Source: Pseudomonadota bacterium (GTDB taxonomy: Bacteria; Pseudomonadota; Gammaproteobacteria; Xanthomonadales; Xanthomonadaceae). From it: a stretch of DNA of 64,000 bases. Positions 23,965-33,202 of the stretch are shown in pieces. The notes under the pieces were generated by a model, which was given only the letters and a program-made list of their open reading frames with translations, had not been told where the DNA came from and did not search any database. A program made the position numbers and the translations under genes. Location of the stretch: NCBI GenBank assembly GCA_023390905.1, contig JAEWBY010000042.1, positions 1-64,000 on the forward strand, in the 5' to 3' direction. The first letter of the stretch is position 1. The number at the start of each line of letters is the position of its first letter.

Positions 23965-25233
23965 ATGGGTCTGGACAAAAAATTGTTTCAGCAGGCGCGG
24001 ACCGTGCTGCAGGGCAAGGGTCTGGGCGCGGGCCCGAGCGGCATCAGCGCGGCCGATGCCGCGCACGCGGGCTGGTCCATCCTCGATGAAGAGGTCAGTC
24101 TGCCGGCCGCCGTGCTCGACGCGTCCGCGCTGGAACACAACCTGCACTGGATGCGCGAATTCGTCGCCGCGTATGGCTGCCTGCTTGCGCCGCACGGCAA
24201 GACCACGATGAGCCCGGCGCTGTTCGCCTTGCAACGGCAGGCCGGCGCATGGGGCCTGACCCTGGCGACCGCACCGCAGACGCACACCGCCTTCGCCCAT
24301 GGCGAACGCCGCATCCTGATGGCCAACCAACTGGTCGGGCGCGCGAATTTCGCGCTCATCGCCGATCTGCAGGCGCGCGACCCCGGCTTCTGGTTCGCGT
24401 GCCTGGTGGATTCGCCGGCCAATGTCGCCGCGCTGGGCCGCTACTTCTCCGGGCAGGGGCAGCGCATCCGCGTGCTGCTCGAACTGGGCGTGGCCGGCGG
24501 GCGCACCGGCGTGCGCGACGAGGCGCAGGCCGAGGCCGTGCTCGCCGAGATCGCGCGCTGGCCGGCCGTTTCGCTGGTCGGCGTGGAAACCTACGAAGGC
24601 GTGCTCAAGGACGAGGCCGCCATCCGCGCGCTGCTGCATCGCACCGCGGACACCTGGCGCCAGCTTGATGATCGTGCGGCATTCGACGAAACGCCCGCGC
24701 TGGTTTCCGGCGCGGGGTCGGCATGGTTCGACGTGGTGGCCGAAGTCTTCGCACCGCTCGCCGCGCGCGCGCAAGTGGTGTTGCGGCCGGGCTGCTACCT
24801 GACCCACGACATCGGCGCGTACCAGCAGGCGGCCGAACGCATGCAGGCCGGCAATCCGGTCGCGCGGCGCATGGCCACGCAACTGCGGCCGGCCCTGCGC
24901 GTGTGGGCCCACGTGCAATCACGACCGGAACCCGAACGCGCCATCATCGGGCTGGGCAAGCGGGATGCGGCATTCGATGCGGGCTTTCCCGTGCCGGCGC
25001 TGCATCACCGCCCCGGCGCATCCGCGCCCACGCCTCCGCCATCGCACTGGCGGATCACCGCGATGATGGATCAGCACGCCTTCCTGCACCTGGAGGCCGA
25101 TGATGATCTGGAGGTCGGCGATCTGCTCTGCTTCGACATCTCGCATCCGTGCCTGACCTTCGACAAGTGGCGCCATCTGCTGGTGGTCGATGACACCCAC
25201 CGCGTGATCGGCGCGATCGACACCCACTTCTGA
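23965..25233 (+). CDS. PLP-dependent D-amino-acid deaminase (D-threonine aldolase / D-serine dehydratase-like)
   Basis: 422 residues. The N-terminal part is an alanine-racemase-like barrel with the PLP lysine in APHGKTTMSP (Lys79). The C-terminal part is a D-serine-dehydratase-like domain with the zinc-ligand pair His394 and Cys396 in ISHPCLTFDKWR. Proteins of this type convert D-amino acids to keto acids and ammonia or cleave D-threonine; the exact substrate is open. It is the first gene of a five-gene run with a permease, an RpiR regulator, a D-aminoacylase and RidA. RidA would remove the reactive imine this reaction can release. The ATG at 23965 follows GGGGATTCG. Confidence 0.9.
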   Translation: MGLDKKLFQQARTVLQGKGLGAGPSGISAADAAHAGWSILDEEVSLPAAVLDASALEHNLHWMREFVAAYGCLLAPHGKTTMSPALFALQRQAGAWGLTLATAPQTHTAFAHGERRILMANQLVGRANFALIADLQARDPGFWFACLVDSPANVAALGRYFSGQGQRIRVLLELGVAGGRTGVRDEAQAEAVLAEIARWPAVSLVGVETYEGVLKDEAAIRALLHRTADTWRQLDDRAAFDETPALVSGAGSAWFDVVAEVFAPLAARAQVVLRPGCYLTHDIGAYQQAAERMQAGNPVARRMATQLRPALRVWAHVQSRPEPERAIIGLGKRDAAFDAGFPVPALHHRPGASAPTPPPSHWRITAMMDQHAFLHLEADDDLEVGDLLCFDISHPCLTFDKWRHLLVVDDTHRVIGAIDTHF

Positions 25234-25246
25234 GCGGACGCCACGC

Positions 25247-26602
25247 ATGGATCACGGCACCGGTTTGCTGATCTACGGCGCGCTGGCGATCGTGGCGCTG
25301 GTCGTGCTGATCGCGCGCTATCGCATCAATCCGTTCATCACGCTCACGATTGTCTCGCTGGGACTGGCGCTGGTGGCGGGCATGCCCGCGCCGGAAATCG
25401 TCGGTGCCTACGAACAGGGCGTCGGCCGCACGCTCGGACACATCGCCCTGATCGTGGCGCTCGGCACGATGCTGGGAAAGATGCTGGCCGAATCCGGCGG
25501 CGCCGAACGCATCGCGCGCACGCTGATCGCGCGCTTCGGCACGCGGCATGTGCACTGGGCGATGATGCTGATCGCTTTCTGCATCGGCCTGCCGATTTTC
25601 TTCGAGGTCGGTTTCGTGCTGCTGATCCCGATCGTGCTCAACGTCGCGCGGCGCACCGGCGTGCCGCTGCTGCTGGTGGGCCTGCCGATGGTGGCCGGAT
25701 TGTCGGTCGTGCACGGGCTGGTGCCGCCGCATCCGGCCGCGATGCTCGCGGTGCACGCTTATGGCGCGGACGTCGGGCGCACCGTGTTCCATGCCTTGAT
25801 CGTCGGCCTGCCGACCGCCGCGCTGGCCGGTCCGGTGTTCGCGCGCTTCATCGCGCCGCGCATCCGGTTGCCCGCGGAAAACCCGATGGAGGAAGCATTG
25901 CTCCGGCAGGGCCAGGGCGCCGTGCCGGACGCGGATCTCCCCGGCTTCGGCATCACGATCGCGACGCTGCTGCTGCCGGTGTTGCTGATGCTGCTCGGTG
26001 GCTGGGCCGATGCGCTGTCCGCGCGCGGTTCGATCGCGCATGACGTGCTGAGCTTCATCGGTCATTCGGTGGTGGCGTTGTTGCTGGCGACGCTTTTGAG
26101 CTTCATCACTCTCGGCACGATGCGCGGCTTCAACCGCGAACAGATCCTGCGCTTCTCGCAGGAATGCCTCGCGCCCACCGCCGCGATCACGCTGCTGGTG
26201 GGCGCGGGCGGCGGGCTCAACGGGATCCTGGTCAGGACCGGGGTTGCGGATGAAATCGTGCAGTGGTCGCGCCAGTTCGAGTTGTCGCCGCTGCTGATGG
26301 GCTGGACCGTGGCCGCGTTGATGCGCATCGCGACCGGCTCGGCCACGGTGGCGATGAGCACGGCCGCCGGCATCGTCGCGCCGGTCGCGCTGGCGCACGG
26401 CTATCCGCACCCCGAACTGCTGGTGCTCGCCACCGGCGCCGGATCACTGGTGCTTTCGCACGTCAACGACGGCGGATTCTGGCTGGTGAAGGAGTACTTC
26501 AACATGAGCGTGGCGCAGACCTTCCGCACCTGGACCGTGCTCGAAACCCTGATCTCGCTGACCGCGCTGATGCTCGTGATGGGCATCGCCGCACTGCACT
26601 GA
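25247..26602 (+). CDS. GntP-family gluconate:H+ symporter-type permease
   Basis: 451 residues with about 12 hydrophobic segments. GntP-family features are visible: an early MPAPEIVGAYEQGVGRTLGH, GLPIFFEVGFVLLIPIVLNV, MRIATGSATVAMSTAAGIVA and SHVNDGGFWLVKEYF. The family moves gluconate and related hydroxy-acids, and also D-serine (DsdX). Placed between a D-amino-acid deaminase and a D-aminoacylase, it most likely imports D-amino acids or N-acyl derivatives. It starts 13 bp after the deaminase stop. Confidence 0.94.
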   Translation: MDHGTGLLIYGALAIVALVVLIARYRINPFITLTIVSLGLALVAGMPAPEIVGAYEQGVGRTLGHIALIVALGTMLGKMLAESGGAERIARTLIARFGTRHVHWAMMLIAFCIGLPIFFEVGFVLLIPIVLNVARRTGVPLLLVGLPMVAGLSVVHGLVPPHPAAMLAVHAYGADVGRTVFHALIVGLPTAALAGPVFARFIAPRIRLPAENPMEEALLRQGQGAVPDADLPGFGITIATLLLPVLLMLLGGWADALSARGSIAHDVLSFIGHSVVALLLATLLSFITLGTMRGFNREQILRFSQECLAPTAAITLLVGAGGGLNGILVRTGVADEIVQWSRQFELSPLLMGWTVAALMRIATGSATVAMSTAAGIVAPVALAHGYPHPELLVLATGAGSLVLSHVNDGGFWLVKEYFNMSVAQTFRTWTVLETLISLTALMLVMGIAALH

Positions 26603-26617
26603 ACGGCCGGAGCCGCC

Positions 26618-27481
26618 ATGTACGACATCGTTTACCACCTCAAGCAACGCCTGCACGAACTGAGCCCGGTCGAGCGCCGCATCGCCGACGCGATCCTCGC
26701 CGACGTCGATGGCGCCGCGCAGTCGGGCATCACCGAACTGGCCGAACAGGCACGCGTCAGCGTCGCGGCGATTTCGCGCTTCGCCAAGACCGTGGGCTGC
26801 GACAACGTGCGCGAACTGCGCGCGCGCCTGGCCGAAGCCAGCGCGGTGGGCAAGCGCTTTCTCGATGATCAGGACATGCCGCCCAGTTCGGCGCTGTACG
26901 CGCAGATCTGCGCCGACATCGAAACCTGCCTGCGCCGCAATGTCGTGGGCCTGCAGGAACCGGTGGTGCAGGCGATGGCCGAAGCCTTGTCGTCGGCGCG
27001 CATGATCTACGTGTTCGGCATGGGCGGCTGCTCGACCGTGTTCGGGCTGGAACTGCAGAACCGGCTGGTGCGTTTCGGCCGGCCGATCGCCGCCTACAGC
27101 GATGCCATTTCGCTCAAGGTGGTGGCGGCCACGCTCACGCCGGAGGACGTGGTGGTCGCGTTGTCGGTCAGCGGCATCACGCCGGAGATCCTATCGGCGG
27201 TCGAGATTGCGCGCGGCTATGGCGCGAAGATCGGCGTCATCACGCGCGCCGATACCCCGCTGGCGAAGCTCGGCGACTGGTTGCTGCCGATCGTGATCGA
27301 CGAAACCGACTTCGTGTTCAAACCCTCTGCCTCGCGCTACGCGATGATGCTGGCGGTCGACGTGCTCTCCACCACGCTGGCGCTGCACATGGCCGATGAC
27401 AGCCGTGAGCGGCTGCGGCGCATCAAGTTCGCCCTAGACAGCTACCGTGGCGGCGAAAACCGCCTGCCGCTGGGGGATTGA
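26618..27481 (+). CDS. RpiR/MurR-family transcriptional regulator
   Basis: 287 residues. The N-terminus (about 1-80) is an RpiR helix-turn-helix (LSPVERRIADAILADVDG, ARVSVAAISRFAKTVGCDNV). The C-terminus (about 115-260) is a SIS domain (IYVFGMGGCSTVFGLELQNR, ALSVSGITPEILSAVEIARG), usually binding a sugar phosphate or related ligand. Cotranscription with D-amino-acid genes suggests a local regulator. The stop overlaps the next ATG by one base. Confidence 0.94.
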   Translation: MYDIVYHLKQRLHELSPVERRIADAILADVDGAAQSGITELAEQARVSVAAISRFAKTVGCDNVRELRARLAEASAVGKRFLDDQDMPPSSALYAQICADIETCLRRNVVGLQEPVVQAMAEALSSARMIYVFGMGGCSTVFGLELQNRLVRFGRPIAAYSDAISLKVVAATLTPEDVVVALSVSGITPEILSAVEIARGYGAKIGVITRADTPLAKLGDWLLPIVIDETDFVFKPSASRYAMMLAVDVLSTTLALHMADDSRERLRRIKFALDSYRGGENRLPLGD

Positions 27482-28929
27482 TGCCCTACGATCTGTTGAT
27501 CCGCGATGCATGGCTGTTCGACGGCGAAAACGTGCCGCCGCGTCGCGGTGATCTGGCGGTGAGCGATGGCCGCATCGTCGCGATCGGGATCGTGGAAGGG
27601 GACGCGGTGGACACCCTGGACGCGGGCGGCCGCGCGATCAGCCCCGGCTTCATCGACGTGCACACGCATGACGATCTGGAAGTGCTGCGGCAACCGGCCA
27701 TGCCGAGCAAGCTTTCGCAGGGCGTGACCACCGTGATCGTCGGCAACTGCGGCATCAGCGCCAGCCCGGTGGTGGTCCGGCGCGATCTGCCGGATCCGAT
27801 GAACCTGCTCGGCGAACCGGACGAGTTCCGCTATCCGCGCTTCATCGACTATCGGCACGCGATCGAACAGGCGCGGCCGGCGGTCAACGTCGCCGCGCTG
27901 ATCGGGCACACCAGCCTGCGCCAGAATCATCTGGATCGGCTTGATCGCGCCGCCACCGATGCGGAAATCGCCGCCATGCGCAGGCAGTTGCGCGAAAGCC
28001 TGCAGGCCGGCGCGATCGGCCTGAGCAGCGGGCTCGCCTACGCCTCCGCGCATGCGGCGCCGGCATCTGAACTGCTCGCGCTGGCGCGGGATCTGCCGGA
28101 TTCGCATCTGTACGCCACGCATCTGCGCGACGAATTCGACGGCATTCTCGACGCGCTGGAGGAAGCGCGCGAGGTCACCCGCCGCAGCGGCGCGCCGTTG
28201 CGCGTATCGCATCTGAAGTGCGCGGGCATCGACAACTGGAACCGCAGCAGCGACGTGCTGGCCTGGCTCGAGGCCGCCGCCGATCGACACGATGTCGCCT
28301 GCGATTGCTACCCCTACACGGCCAGCGCTTCCACGCTGGATCTGAAACAGGTGACCGACGCCTACGACATCCTGATCACCTGGTCCGATCCGCATCCGGC
28401 ACTGGGCGGCCGCCTGCTGGCGGACGTCGCGCGCGATTGGAACGTGCCGCTGATCGAAGCCGCGCAACGCCTGCAGCCGGCCGGCGCCGTGTATTACTGC
28501 ATGGATGAAGCCGACGTGCGCCGCATCCTCGCGCATCCGCTGACGATGATCGGATCCGATGGCCTGCCGCGCGACCCGCGTCCGCATCCGCGCCTGTGGG
28601 GCACGTTTCCGCGCGTGCTCGGCCACTATGCGCGTGATCAGCACCTGTTCCCGCTGCACGAAGCCGTGCACAAGATGACCGGACTGCCGGCGTCCCGCTT
28701 CGGCATCGCGCAGCGCGGGCGGCTGGCGATCGGTTGCCACGCGGATCTGGTACTGTTCGATCCCGAGCGCGTGCGCGACACCGCCGATTACCACGATCCC
28801 ATCCGCCATGCCGACGGCATCGATGCGGTGTGGGTCAACGGCGCACTCGCCTACGACGGCCGCGCCGTGACGCACGCGCGCGCCGGCCGCTTCCTCGTCC
28901 ATCCTGCGTCCACGGAGTTGCATCCATGA
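27481..28929 (+). CDS. D-aminoacylase (N-acyl-D-amino-acid deacylase, amidohydrolase family)
   Basis: 482 residues. It hydrolyses N-acyl-D-amino acids. The family motifs are present: HxH in DVHTHDDLEVL (about 60-70), the metal-ligand cysteine in GNCGISASP, a later SHLKCAG, and the signature GSDGLPRDPRPHPRLWGTFP. The C-terminal beta domain contains GRLAIGCHADLVLFDP. GGGGG precedes the ATG at 27481. The order permease, deacylase, deaminase and RidA suggests uptake of N-acyl-D-amino acids, deacylation, then deamination. Confidence 0.95.
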   Translation: MPYDLLIRDAWLFDGENVPPRRGDLAVSDGRIVAIGIVEGDAVDTLDAGGRAISPGFIDVHTHDDLEVLRQPAMPSKLSQGVTTVIVGNCGISASPVVVRRDLPDPMNLLGEPDEFRYPRFIDYRHAIEQARPAVNVAALIGHTSLRQNHLDRLDRAATDAEIAAMRRQLRESLQAGAIGLSSGLAYASAHAAPASELLALARDLPDSHLYATHLRDEFDGILDALEEAREVTRRSGAPLRVSHLKCAGIDNWNRSSDVLAWLEAAADRHDVACDCYPYTASASTLDLKQVTDAYDILITWSDPHPALGGRLLADVARDWNVPLIEAAQRLQPAGAVYYCMDEADVRRILAHPLTMIGSDGLPRDPRPHPRLWGTFPRVLGHYARDQHLFPLHEAVHKMTGLPASRFGIAQRGRLAIGCHADLVLFDPERVRDTADYHDPIRHADGIDAVWVNGALAYDGRAVTHARAGRFLVHPASTELHP

Positions 28930-29327
28930 GCGACATCAAACGTCATGGCGCCGAGGGCGGCGTCGGTCAGGGCCGCCAGCACATGCCGTTTTCGCGCGCG
29001 GTCGAAGCCGATGGCTGGCTGTTCGTCTCCGGCCAGGTACCGATGCGCGATGGCGAACTGATCGGGGGCACGGTCACCGAGCAATCGCATGCGGCGATCG
29101 GCAACGTGATGGCGATCCTCGCCGAAGCCGGTTACGGCCCCGAGCATGTCGTGCGCTGCGGCGTGTGGCTGGACGACGCGCGCGACTTCGCCGCGTTCAA
29201 CCAGGTGTTCCGGCACTACTTCGGCGAGCATCCGCCGGCGCGCGCCTGCGTGGAAACGCGCATGGTCGTCGATTGCAAGGTCGAGGTGGACTGCGTGGCG
29301 TACAAGCGCCCGCCGCGCGCGGCCTGA
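28926..29327 (+). CDS. RidA family enamine/imine deaminase
   Basis: 133 residues, a YjgF/YER057c/UK114 (RidA) protein. The substrate-carboxylate arginine is in ARACVETRMVVDCKVEVDCV and the FVSGQVP strand is typical. RidA hydrolyses 2-aminoacrylate-type enamines produced by PLP dehydratases, which fits the deaminase encoded first in this operon. The ATG overlaps the D-aminoacylase stop (ATGA). It is convergent with the QEGLA-protein gene 25 bp later. Confidence 0.95.
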   Translation: MSDIKRHGAEGGVGQGRQHMPFSRAVEADGWLFVSGQVPMRDGELIGGTVTEQSHAAIGNVMAILAEAGYGPEHVVRCGVWLDDARDFAAFNQVFRHYFGEHPPARACVETRMVVDCKVEVDCVAYKRPPRAA

Positions 29328-29352
29328 GCAAGCCACGCGATCGGGCGCGGCG

Positions 29353-30624
29353 TTACGCACCTTCCTGCAACGTCGCCTGCTCGGGCCGCTCGGTCAACTG
29401 ATCCATGCGGATGCGATTGGCGAACAACGAGAACGCCAGCGTGCCCGCCAGTCCGTTGGCGCGACTGACCCATGGCGGCAGCCAGCGCGGCGGCGCGAGC
29501 ACGCCGCTGTCGAACAGCGGGTCGAAATGGCCCACGTCATCGAGCGTCATCTTGCCGGCGAACAAGCGACGGCACAGCTGCAACCGGTCCTGCTGCAACG
29601 CATGCCGGAAGAAGGTGTGCACCGCGATCAGCCCGCGCAGGTAGACGGTGTCCTTCGTGAACGCGGTGCCTCCGGTCGGCGGAACGCCACGGAACACGCG
29701 TTGGGCCGAGGCGAAACTCTCGCCGTGGCTCTGGCCTGCGGCGCAGAAGTAGCCGAACACCTCGATGAAATCGGCACCGCCCAGGGCCATCGCGATCGCT
29801 TCGATGCGCAGGCTGATCCGCTTCATGCGTTCGATGTCGATGCTGCCGGTGATCTGTTCGGCGAACGTGGCCAGCCCTTCCTGCGTGGCGGTGCAGCGCG
29901 GCGATGACAGCGACAGGCTCGGGAACAGCGGCTGCTCGCGGCCATTGAGCGCGGTCAGCGAATGCACCAGGGCTTCGTGCTGGTAGAGCTGGCGGCGGTC
30001 GTAATCACTGAACGCCGCGCCGCTGCGCAGGCGGATGCGGGTCGCGCCGGCGGCCGCCTTGGCGATCAGATCCGGGTCCAGTTCGACGGTGATGACGCGG
30101 GCGTCGAAGAAATCGTCCAGATCGCTCTGCAACTGCAATTGCAGGGCCGTGGCCGAAACCGGCACCTGTTCTTCCGGCGACAGCAGCTCGCGATCCAGAT
30201 CGTTGGCGATGGCGATGAAATGACGTGCCGCGTCGCGCGTGGTCGGGCCATTGCCGGGCAACGGCGCTTCGGGCGTGCCGAACAGCGTGATCGAATGCCG
30301 CGTCACCGCTTCGGTGCCGAGCGATTCGAGCAGATCGGCGGCGATCATCCAGCTCTGCGCCGAATCGCGCAGGTAGATGCCCAGCGGATGCGATGCATCG
30401 GCCGCCTGTGCGATCGCGGCCAGCTCGTGTTTTTCCGCGCTGAAGTCGAGCCTGGGGTATTCGATGACCGGCAGCACCGGGTTGCCACGCGCCACGCTTT
30501 CAAGGAACGGCGCCTGGATCGAGGCGGGCCAGCTCACCAGCCCGAGCAGTCGGATGCCGCGCACCGCCCTGACCATGCGTGCGTCGAGTGCGGCGTGATG
30601 TTCGATATCCGGCGTGATCGGCAT
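29353..30624 (-). CDS. QEGLA-motif protein (DUF1704, MATCAP/tyrosine-carboxypeptidase-like metallopeptidase)
   Basis: 423 residues from the ATG at 30624, which has GAGGCCGC just upstream. The zinc-peptidase region has HEALVH (HExxxH) followed about 25 residues later by TQEGLATFAEQITG, the QEGLA motif. From established work, eukaryotic relatives of this domain (MATCAP) are tyrosine carboxypeptidases. Bacterial members are annotated as modulators of flavohemoglobin expression, but their substrate is unknown. Helical throughout, with no signal peptide. Located 26 bp downstream of rsgA in the same direction. Confidence 0.88.
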   Translation of the reverse strand: MPITPDIEHHAALDARMVRAVRGIRLLGLVSWPASIQAPFLESVARGNPVLPVIEYPRLDFSAEKHELAAIAQAADASHPLGIYLRDSAQSWMIAADLLESLGTEAVTRHSITLFGTPEAPLPGNGPTTRDAARHFIAIANDLDRELLSPEEQVPVSATALQLQLQSDLDDFFDARVITVELDPDLIAKAAAGATRIRLRSGAAFSDYDRRQLYQHEALVHSLTALNGREQPLFPSLSLSSPRCTATQEGLATFAEQITGSIDIERMKRISLRIEAIAMALGGADFIEVFGYFCAAGQSHGESFASAQRVFRGVPPTGGTAFTKDTVYLRGLIAVHTFFRHALQQDRLQLCRRLFAGKMTLDDVGHFDPLFDSGVLAPPRWLPPWVSRANGLAGTLAFSLFANRIRMDQLTERPEQATLQEGA

Positions 30625-30650
30625 GCGGCCTCGTCGTGTCGGCGGCGTGC

Positions 30651-31775
30651 TCAATGCCGCCCGTATTTTTCGTCCAGCCGCTTGTGCAGCGCCTTGCCCA
30701 GCACCCGGGCCTCGGATTTCTGCGCCAGCCGCGTGGCGAGTTTGTCGGCCGCGCTGGCAACTTCATCGCGCAGCTTCAGGTAATTGAGGAAGCGCTCCTC
30801 ATCCAGATCGCCGCGTTCGATCGCCGCGCGCACCGCGCAGCCGGGTTCGCGCTGATGCGAACAATCGCGGAACCTGCACTGTTCGGCCAGGGCTTCGACA
30901 TCGGCAAAGCCGCCTTCGTTGAGATCTTCCTCGCCGGTGGGCTTGAGTTCGCGCATGCCGGGCGTATCGATCAGGCACGCGCCGGAGGGCAGCGGCATCA
31001 GCGCGCGGAAGGTCGTGGTGTGGCGTCCGCGCGAATCGCTCTGCCGCACTTCGCCGGTCTTCATGCGTTCATCGCCCATCAGCGTGTTGGTGAGCGTGGA
31101 TTTGCCCGCGCCGGAGGATCCCACCAGCACCACCGTGTGGCCCGGTTGCAGCCACGGCAACAGCGCCGACACGCTGTCCGCGTCCTTCGCGTTCACCGCC
31201 AGCACCGGCACGCCCTGCGCGGTGACGTCGGCCAGCAGTTCGATCGCATCGCCGGCGCCGTCATGGTGATCGGCCTTGGTCAGCACGACCACCGGTTGCG
31301 CGCCGCCATTGCCGACCAGCAGCAGATAGCGCTCGATCCGGCGCGGATTGAAGTCCGCATCCAGCCCGCACACGATGAACACCGCATCGACATTGGCCGC
31401 GATCACCTGTTGCTGGTAATGCTCGCCGGCGGCTCCGCGCTTGATGCCGCTGTGGCGCGGCAGCAGCGCGACGATGCGCTTGCCTTCCAGCAGGACCCAG
31501 TCGCCGACCGCCGGGCGATCCCCGCCGGCCGCGCGATCCTTGCGATAACCCGGCGGGCGCTGCCATTCGGGCAGGGATTCGGCGCGAATCGCGGCGCCGG
31601 GACCGTCGGCCACCACGTAGCCGGAGCGGTGCTGTTCGATCACGCGCGCCGGACGGCTCTGCGGATGGCGTGCGATCAGCTCGGCCCAGGCCGGATCGCC
31701 GGGCGCACCGGCGTAGGGCCAGCCGATGGCGCGCAGGGACTCGGGAACCTCGGGGATGGAATCGGTGGACGGCAT
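30651..31775 (-). CDS. rsgA: ribosome small-subunit-dependent GTPase A
   Basis: 374 residues. RsgA/YjeQ assists late 30S maturation. The circularly permuted GTPase motifs appear in order: G4 VVLTKADHHD (about 170), then G1 LVGSSGAGKSTLTNTLMG, G3 DTPGMREL. An N-terminal OB-fold carries the PAVGDWVLLEG strand. The C-terminal zinc finger is CRFRDCSHQREPGC. Length is slightly above E. coli (350). Confidence 0.97.
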   Translation of the reverse strand: MPSTDSIPEVPESLRAIGWPYAGAPGDPAWAELIARHPQSRPARVIEQHRSGYVVADGPGAAIRAESLPEWQRPPGYRKDRAAGGDRPAVGDWVLLEGKRIVALLPRHSGIKRGAAGEHYQQQVIAANVDAVFIVCGLDADFNPRRIERYLLLVGNGGAQPVVVLTKADHHDGAGDAIELLADVTAQGVPVLAVNAKDADSVSALLPWLQPGHTVVLVGSSGAGKSTLTNTLMGDERMKTGEVRQSDSRGRHTTTFRALMPLPSGACLIDTPGMRELKPTGEEDLNEGGFADVEALAEQCRFRDCSHQREPGCAVRAAIERGDLDEERFLNYLKLRDEVASAADKLATRLAQKSEARVLGKALHKRLDEKYGRH

Positions 31776-31843
31776 CCGCGGATTCTAAGTCGCCCGGCCC
31801 GCGTCGGGCGCGCCGGAGGGAATAATTCCGTTAAGCTGCCCAT

Positions 31844-31853
31844 CCCCCCCCCC
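31844..31853 (+). repeat. homopolymer of ten C before the alanine aminotransferase gene
   Basis: An uninterrupted run of ten cytosines lies 16 bp before the aminotransferase ATG, between a GGAATAATTCC palindrome (31819-31829) and the start, where a ribosome site would normally sit. No good Shine-Dalgarno is visible. Length variation here could tune translation. Confidence 0.7.
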
Positions 31854-31869
31854 TTGCGCCGCTACCGCA

Positions 31870-33150
31870 ATGCCCACGCCGCCCCCCAGCAAGCTCGCCA
31901 CGCGCGAGCGCCTGTCCGAAGTCCGTTACGAGATTCGTGGCGAGCTGGCGCGGCGAGCCCGCGAACTGGAAGCGCAGGGCCAGACCCTGATCAAGTTGAA
32001 CATCGGCAACCCGGGCGCGTTCGGATTCCGCGCGCCGGAGCATCTGCAGAAGGCGATCATCGGCGACATCGATCACACCGATCCCTATACGCACCAGCAG
32101 GGCCTGCCCGCGGCGCGCGAAGCGGTGGCCGCCGCCTATGCCGCGCGCGGCGTGCCGCATGCGCATCCGGATCGCGTGTTCATCGGCAATGGCGTCAGCG
32201 AACTGATCGATCTGTCGCTGCGCGCGCTGCTCAATCCCGGCGACGAAGTGCTGGTGCCCTCGCCCGACTACCCGCTGTGGTCGGCGGCGACGATCCTCAA
32301 TGACGGACGTCCGGTCTATTACCGCTGCGATCCGGACAACGATTTCCTGCCCGACCCCAACGAGATCGAGCAGCTCGTTTCCTCGCGCACGCGCGCGATC
32401 GTGCTGATCAATCCGAACAATCCCACCGGCGCGACGTATCCGCGCGAACTGCTGGAGCGCATCGTCGCCATCGCCGCCAGGCACGGCCTGCTGCTGATGG
32501 TCGACGAGATCTACGATCAGGTGCTGTACGACGGCGCGCGTTTCGAGCCGGTCGCGCCGCTGGCCGGCGATCATCCGTGCATCACCTTCAGCGGCCTGAG
32601 CAAGGTGCACCGCGCCTGCGGCTGGCGCGTGGGCTGGGCGGTGCTGTCCGGCCAAAGCGATCGCGTGCGCGAATTCCTGCATGCGATGGATCTGCTGAGC
32701 GCGCTGCGCCTGTGCGCCAACGTGCCCGGGCAATACGCCGTGGCCGCGGCGGTCAACGGTCCCGACACGATTTCGGCGCTGTGCGCGCCGGGTGGACGGT
32801 TGTACGAAACACGACGCGCGGTCATCGACGCCTGCGAAGCCAGCGAACATCTGGATCTGGTGCATCCGGCAGGCGCGCTGTACGCCTTTCCCGCCGTGGT
32901 CGGCGCGGCCGCGCGCGGCTTCGACGATCACGCCTTCGCGCTGGACCTGATGGAAACCGAAGGCGTGCTGGTGGTGCCGGGGTCGAGCTTCAACGTGCCC
33001 TACCGCCACCATTTCCGCGTCACCCTGCTGCCGGAAGCCTCGATGATGCGCGAAGTGTTCGCCCGCATCGATAGCGCGCTGTCGCGCCGCGCCGAAGCGG
33101 CGACCAAGATCGTGCCGATCACGGGACGTTCGCGGCCGGCCGCGGCGTAG
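31870..33150 (+). CDS. alaA: alanine aminotransferase (PLP class I/II, AlaA type)
   Basis: 426 residues. The PLP lysine motif is SGLSKVHRACGWRVGW, as in AlaA. Other landmarks are the N-terminal LIKLNIGNPGAFGFRAPEHL, INPNNPTGATYPRELLERIV and the DEIYDQVLYDG segment. It makes L-alanine from pyruvate and glutamate. The start at 31870 lacks an obvious ribosome site and follows a ten-C run. Slightly longer than E. coli AlaA (405). Confidence 0.92.
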   Translation: MPTPPPSKLATRERLSEVRYEIRGELARRARELEAQGQTLIKLNIGNPGAFGFRAPEHLQKAIIGDIDHTDPYTHQQGLPAAREAVAAAYAARGVPHAHPDRVFIGNGVSELIDLSLRALLNPGDEVLVPSPDYPLWSAATILNDGRPVYYRCDPDNDFLPDPNEIEQLVSSRTRAIVLINPNNPTGATYPRELLERIVAIAARHGLLLMVDEIYDQVLYDGARFEPVAPLAGDHPCITFSGLSKVHRACGWRVGWAVLSGQSDRVREFLHAMDLLSALRLCANVPGQYAVAAAVNGPDTISALCAPGGRLYETRRAVIDACEASEHLDLVHPAGALYAFPAVVGAAARGFDDHAFALDLMETEGVLVVPGSSFNVPYRHHFRVTLLPEASMMREVFARIDSALSRRAEAATKIVPITGRSRPAAA

Positions 33151-33202
33151 CTCGCGCCGCCGCGTCGCCGCGTCTTCGCACCGTCACGTTGATCCTCACC
33201 GC

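Noticed and set aside
25055..26410. 451-codon minus-strand frame over the GntP permease gene
   Set aside because: Gln/Arg/His-rich product with no domain; the plus-strand frame encodes an evident 12-helix permease.
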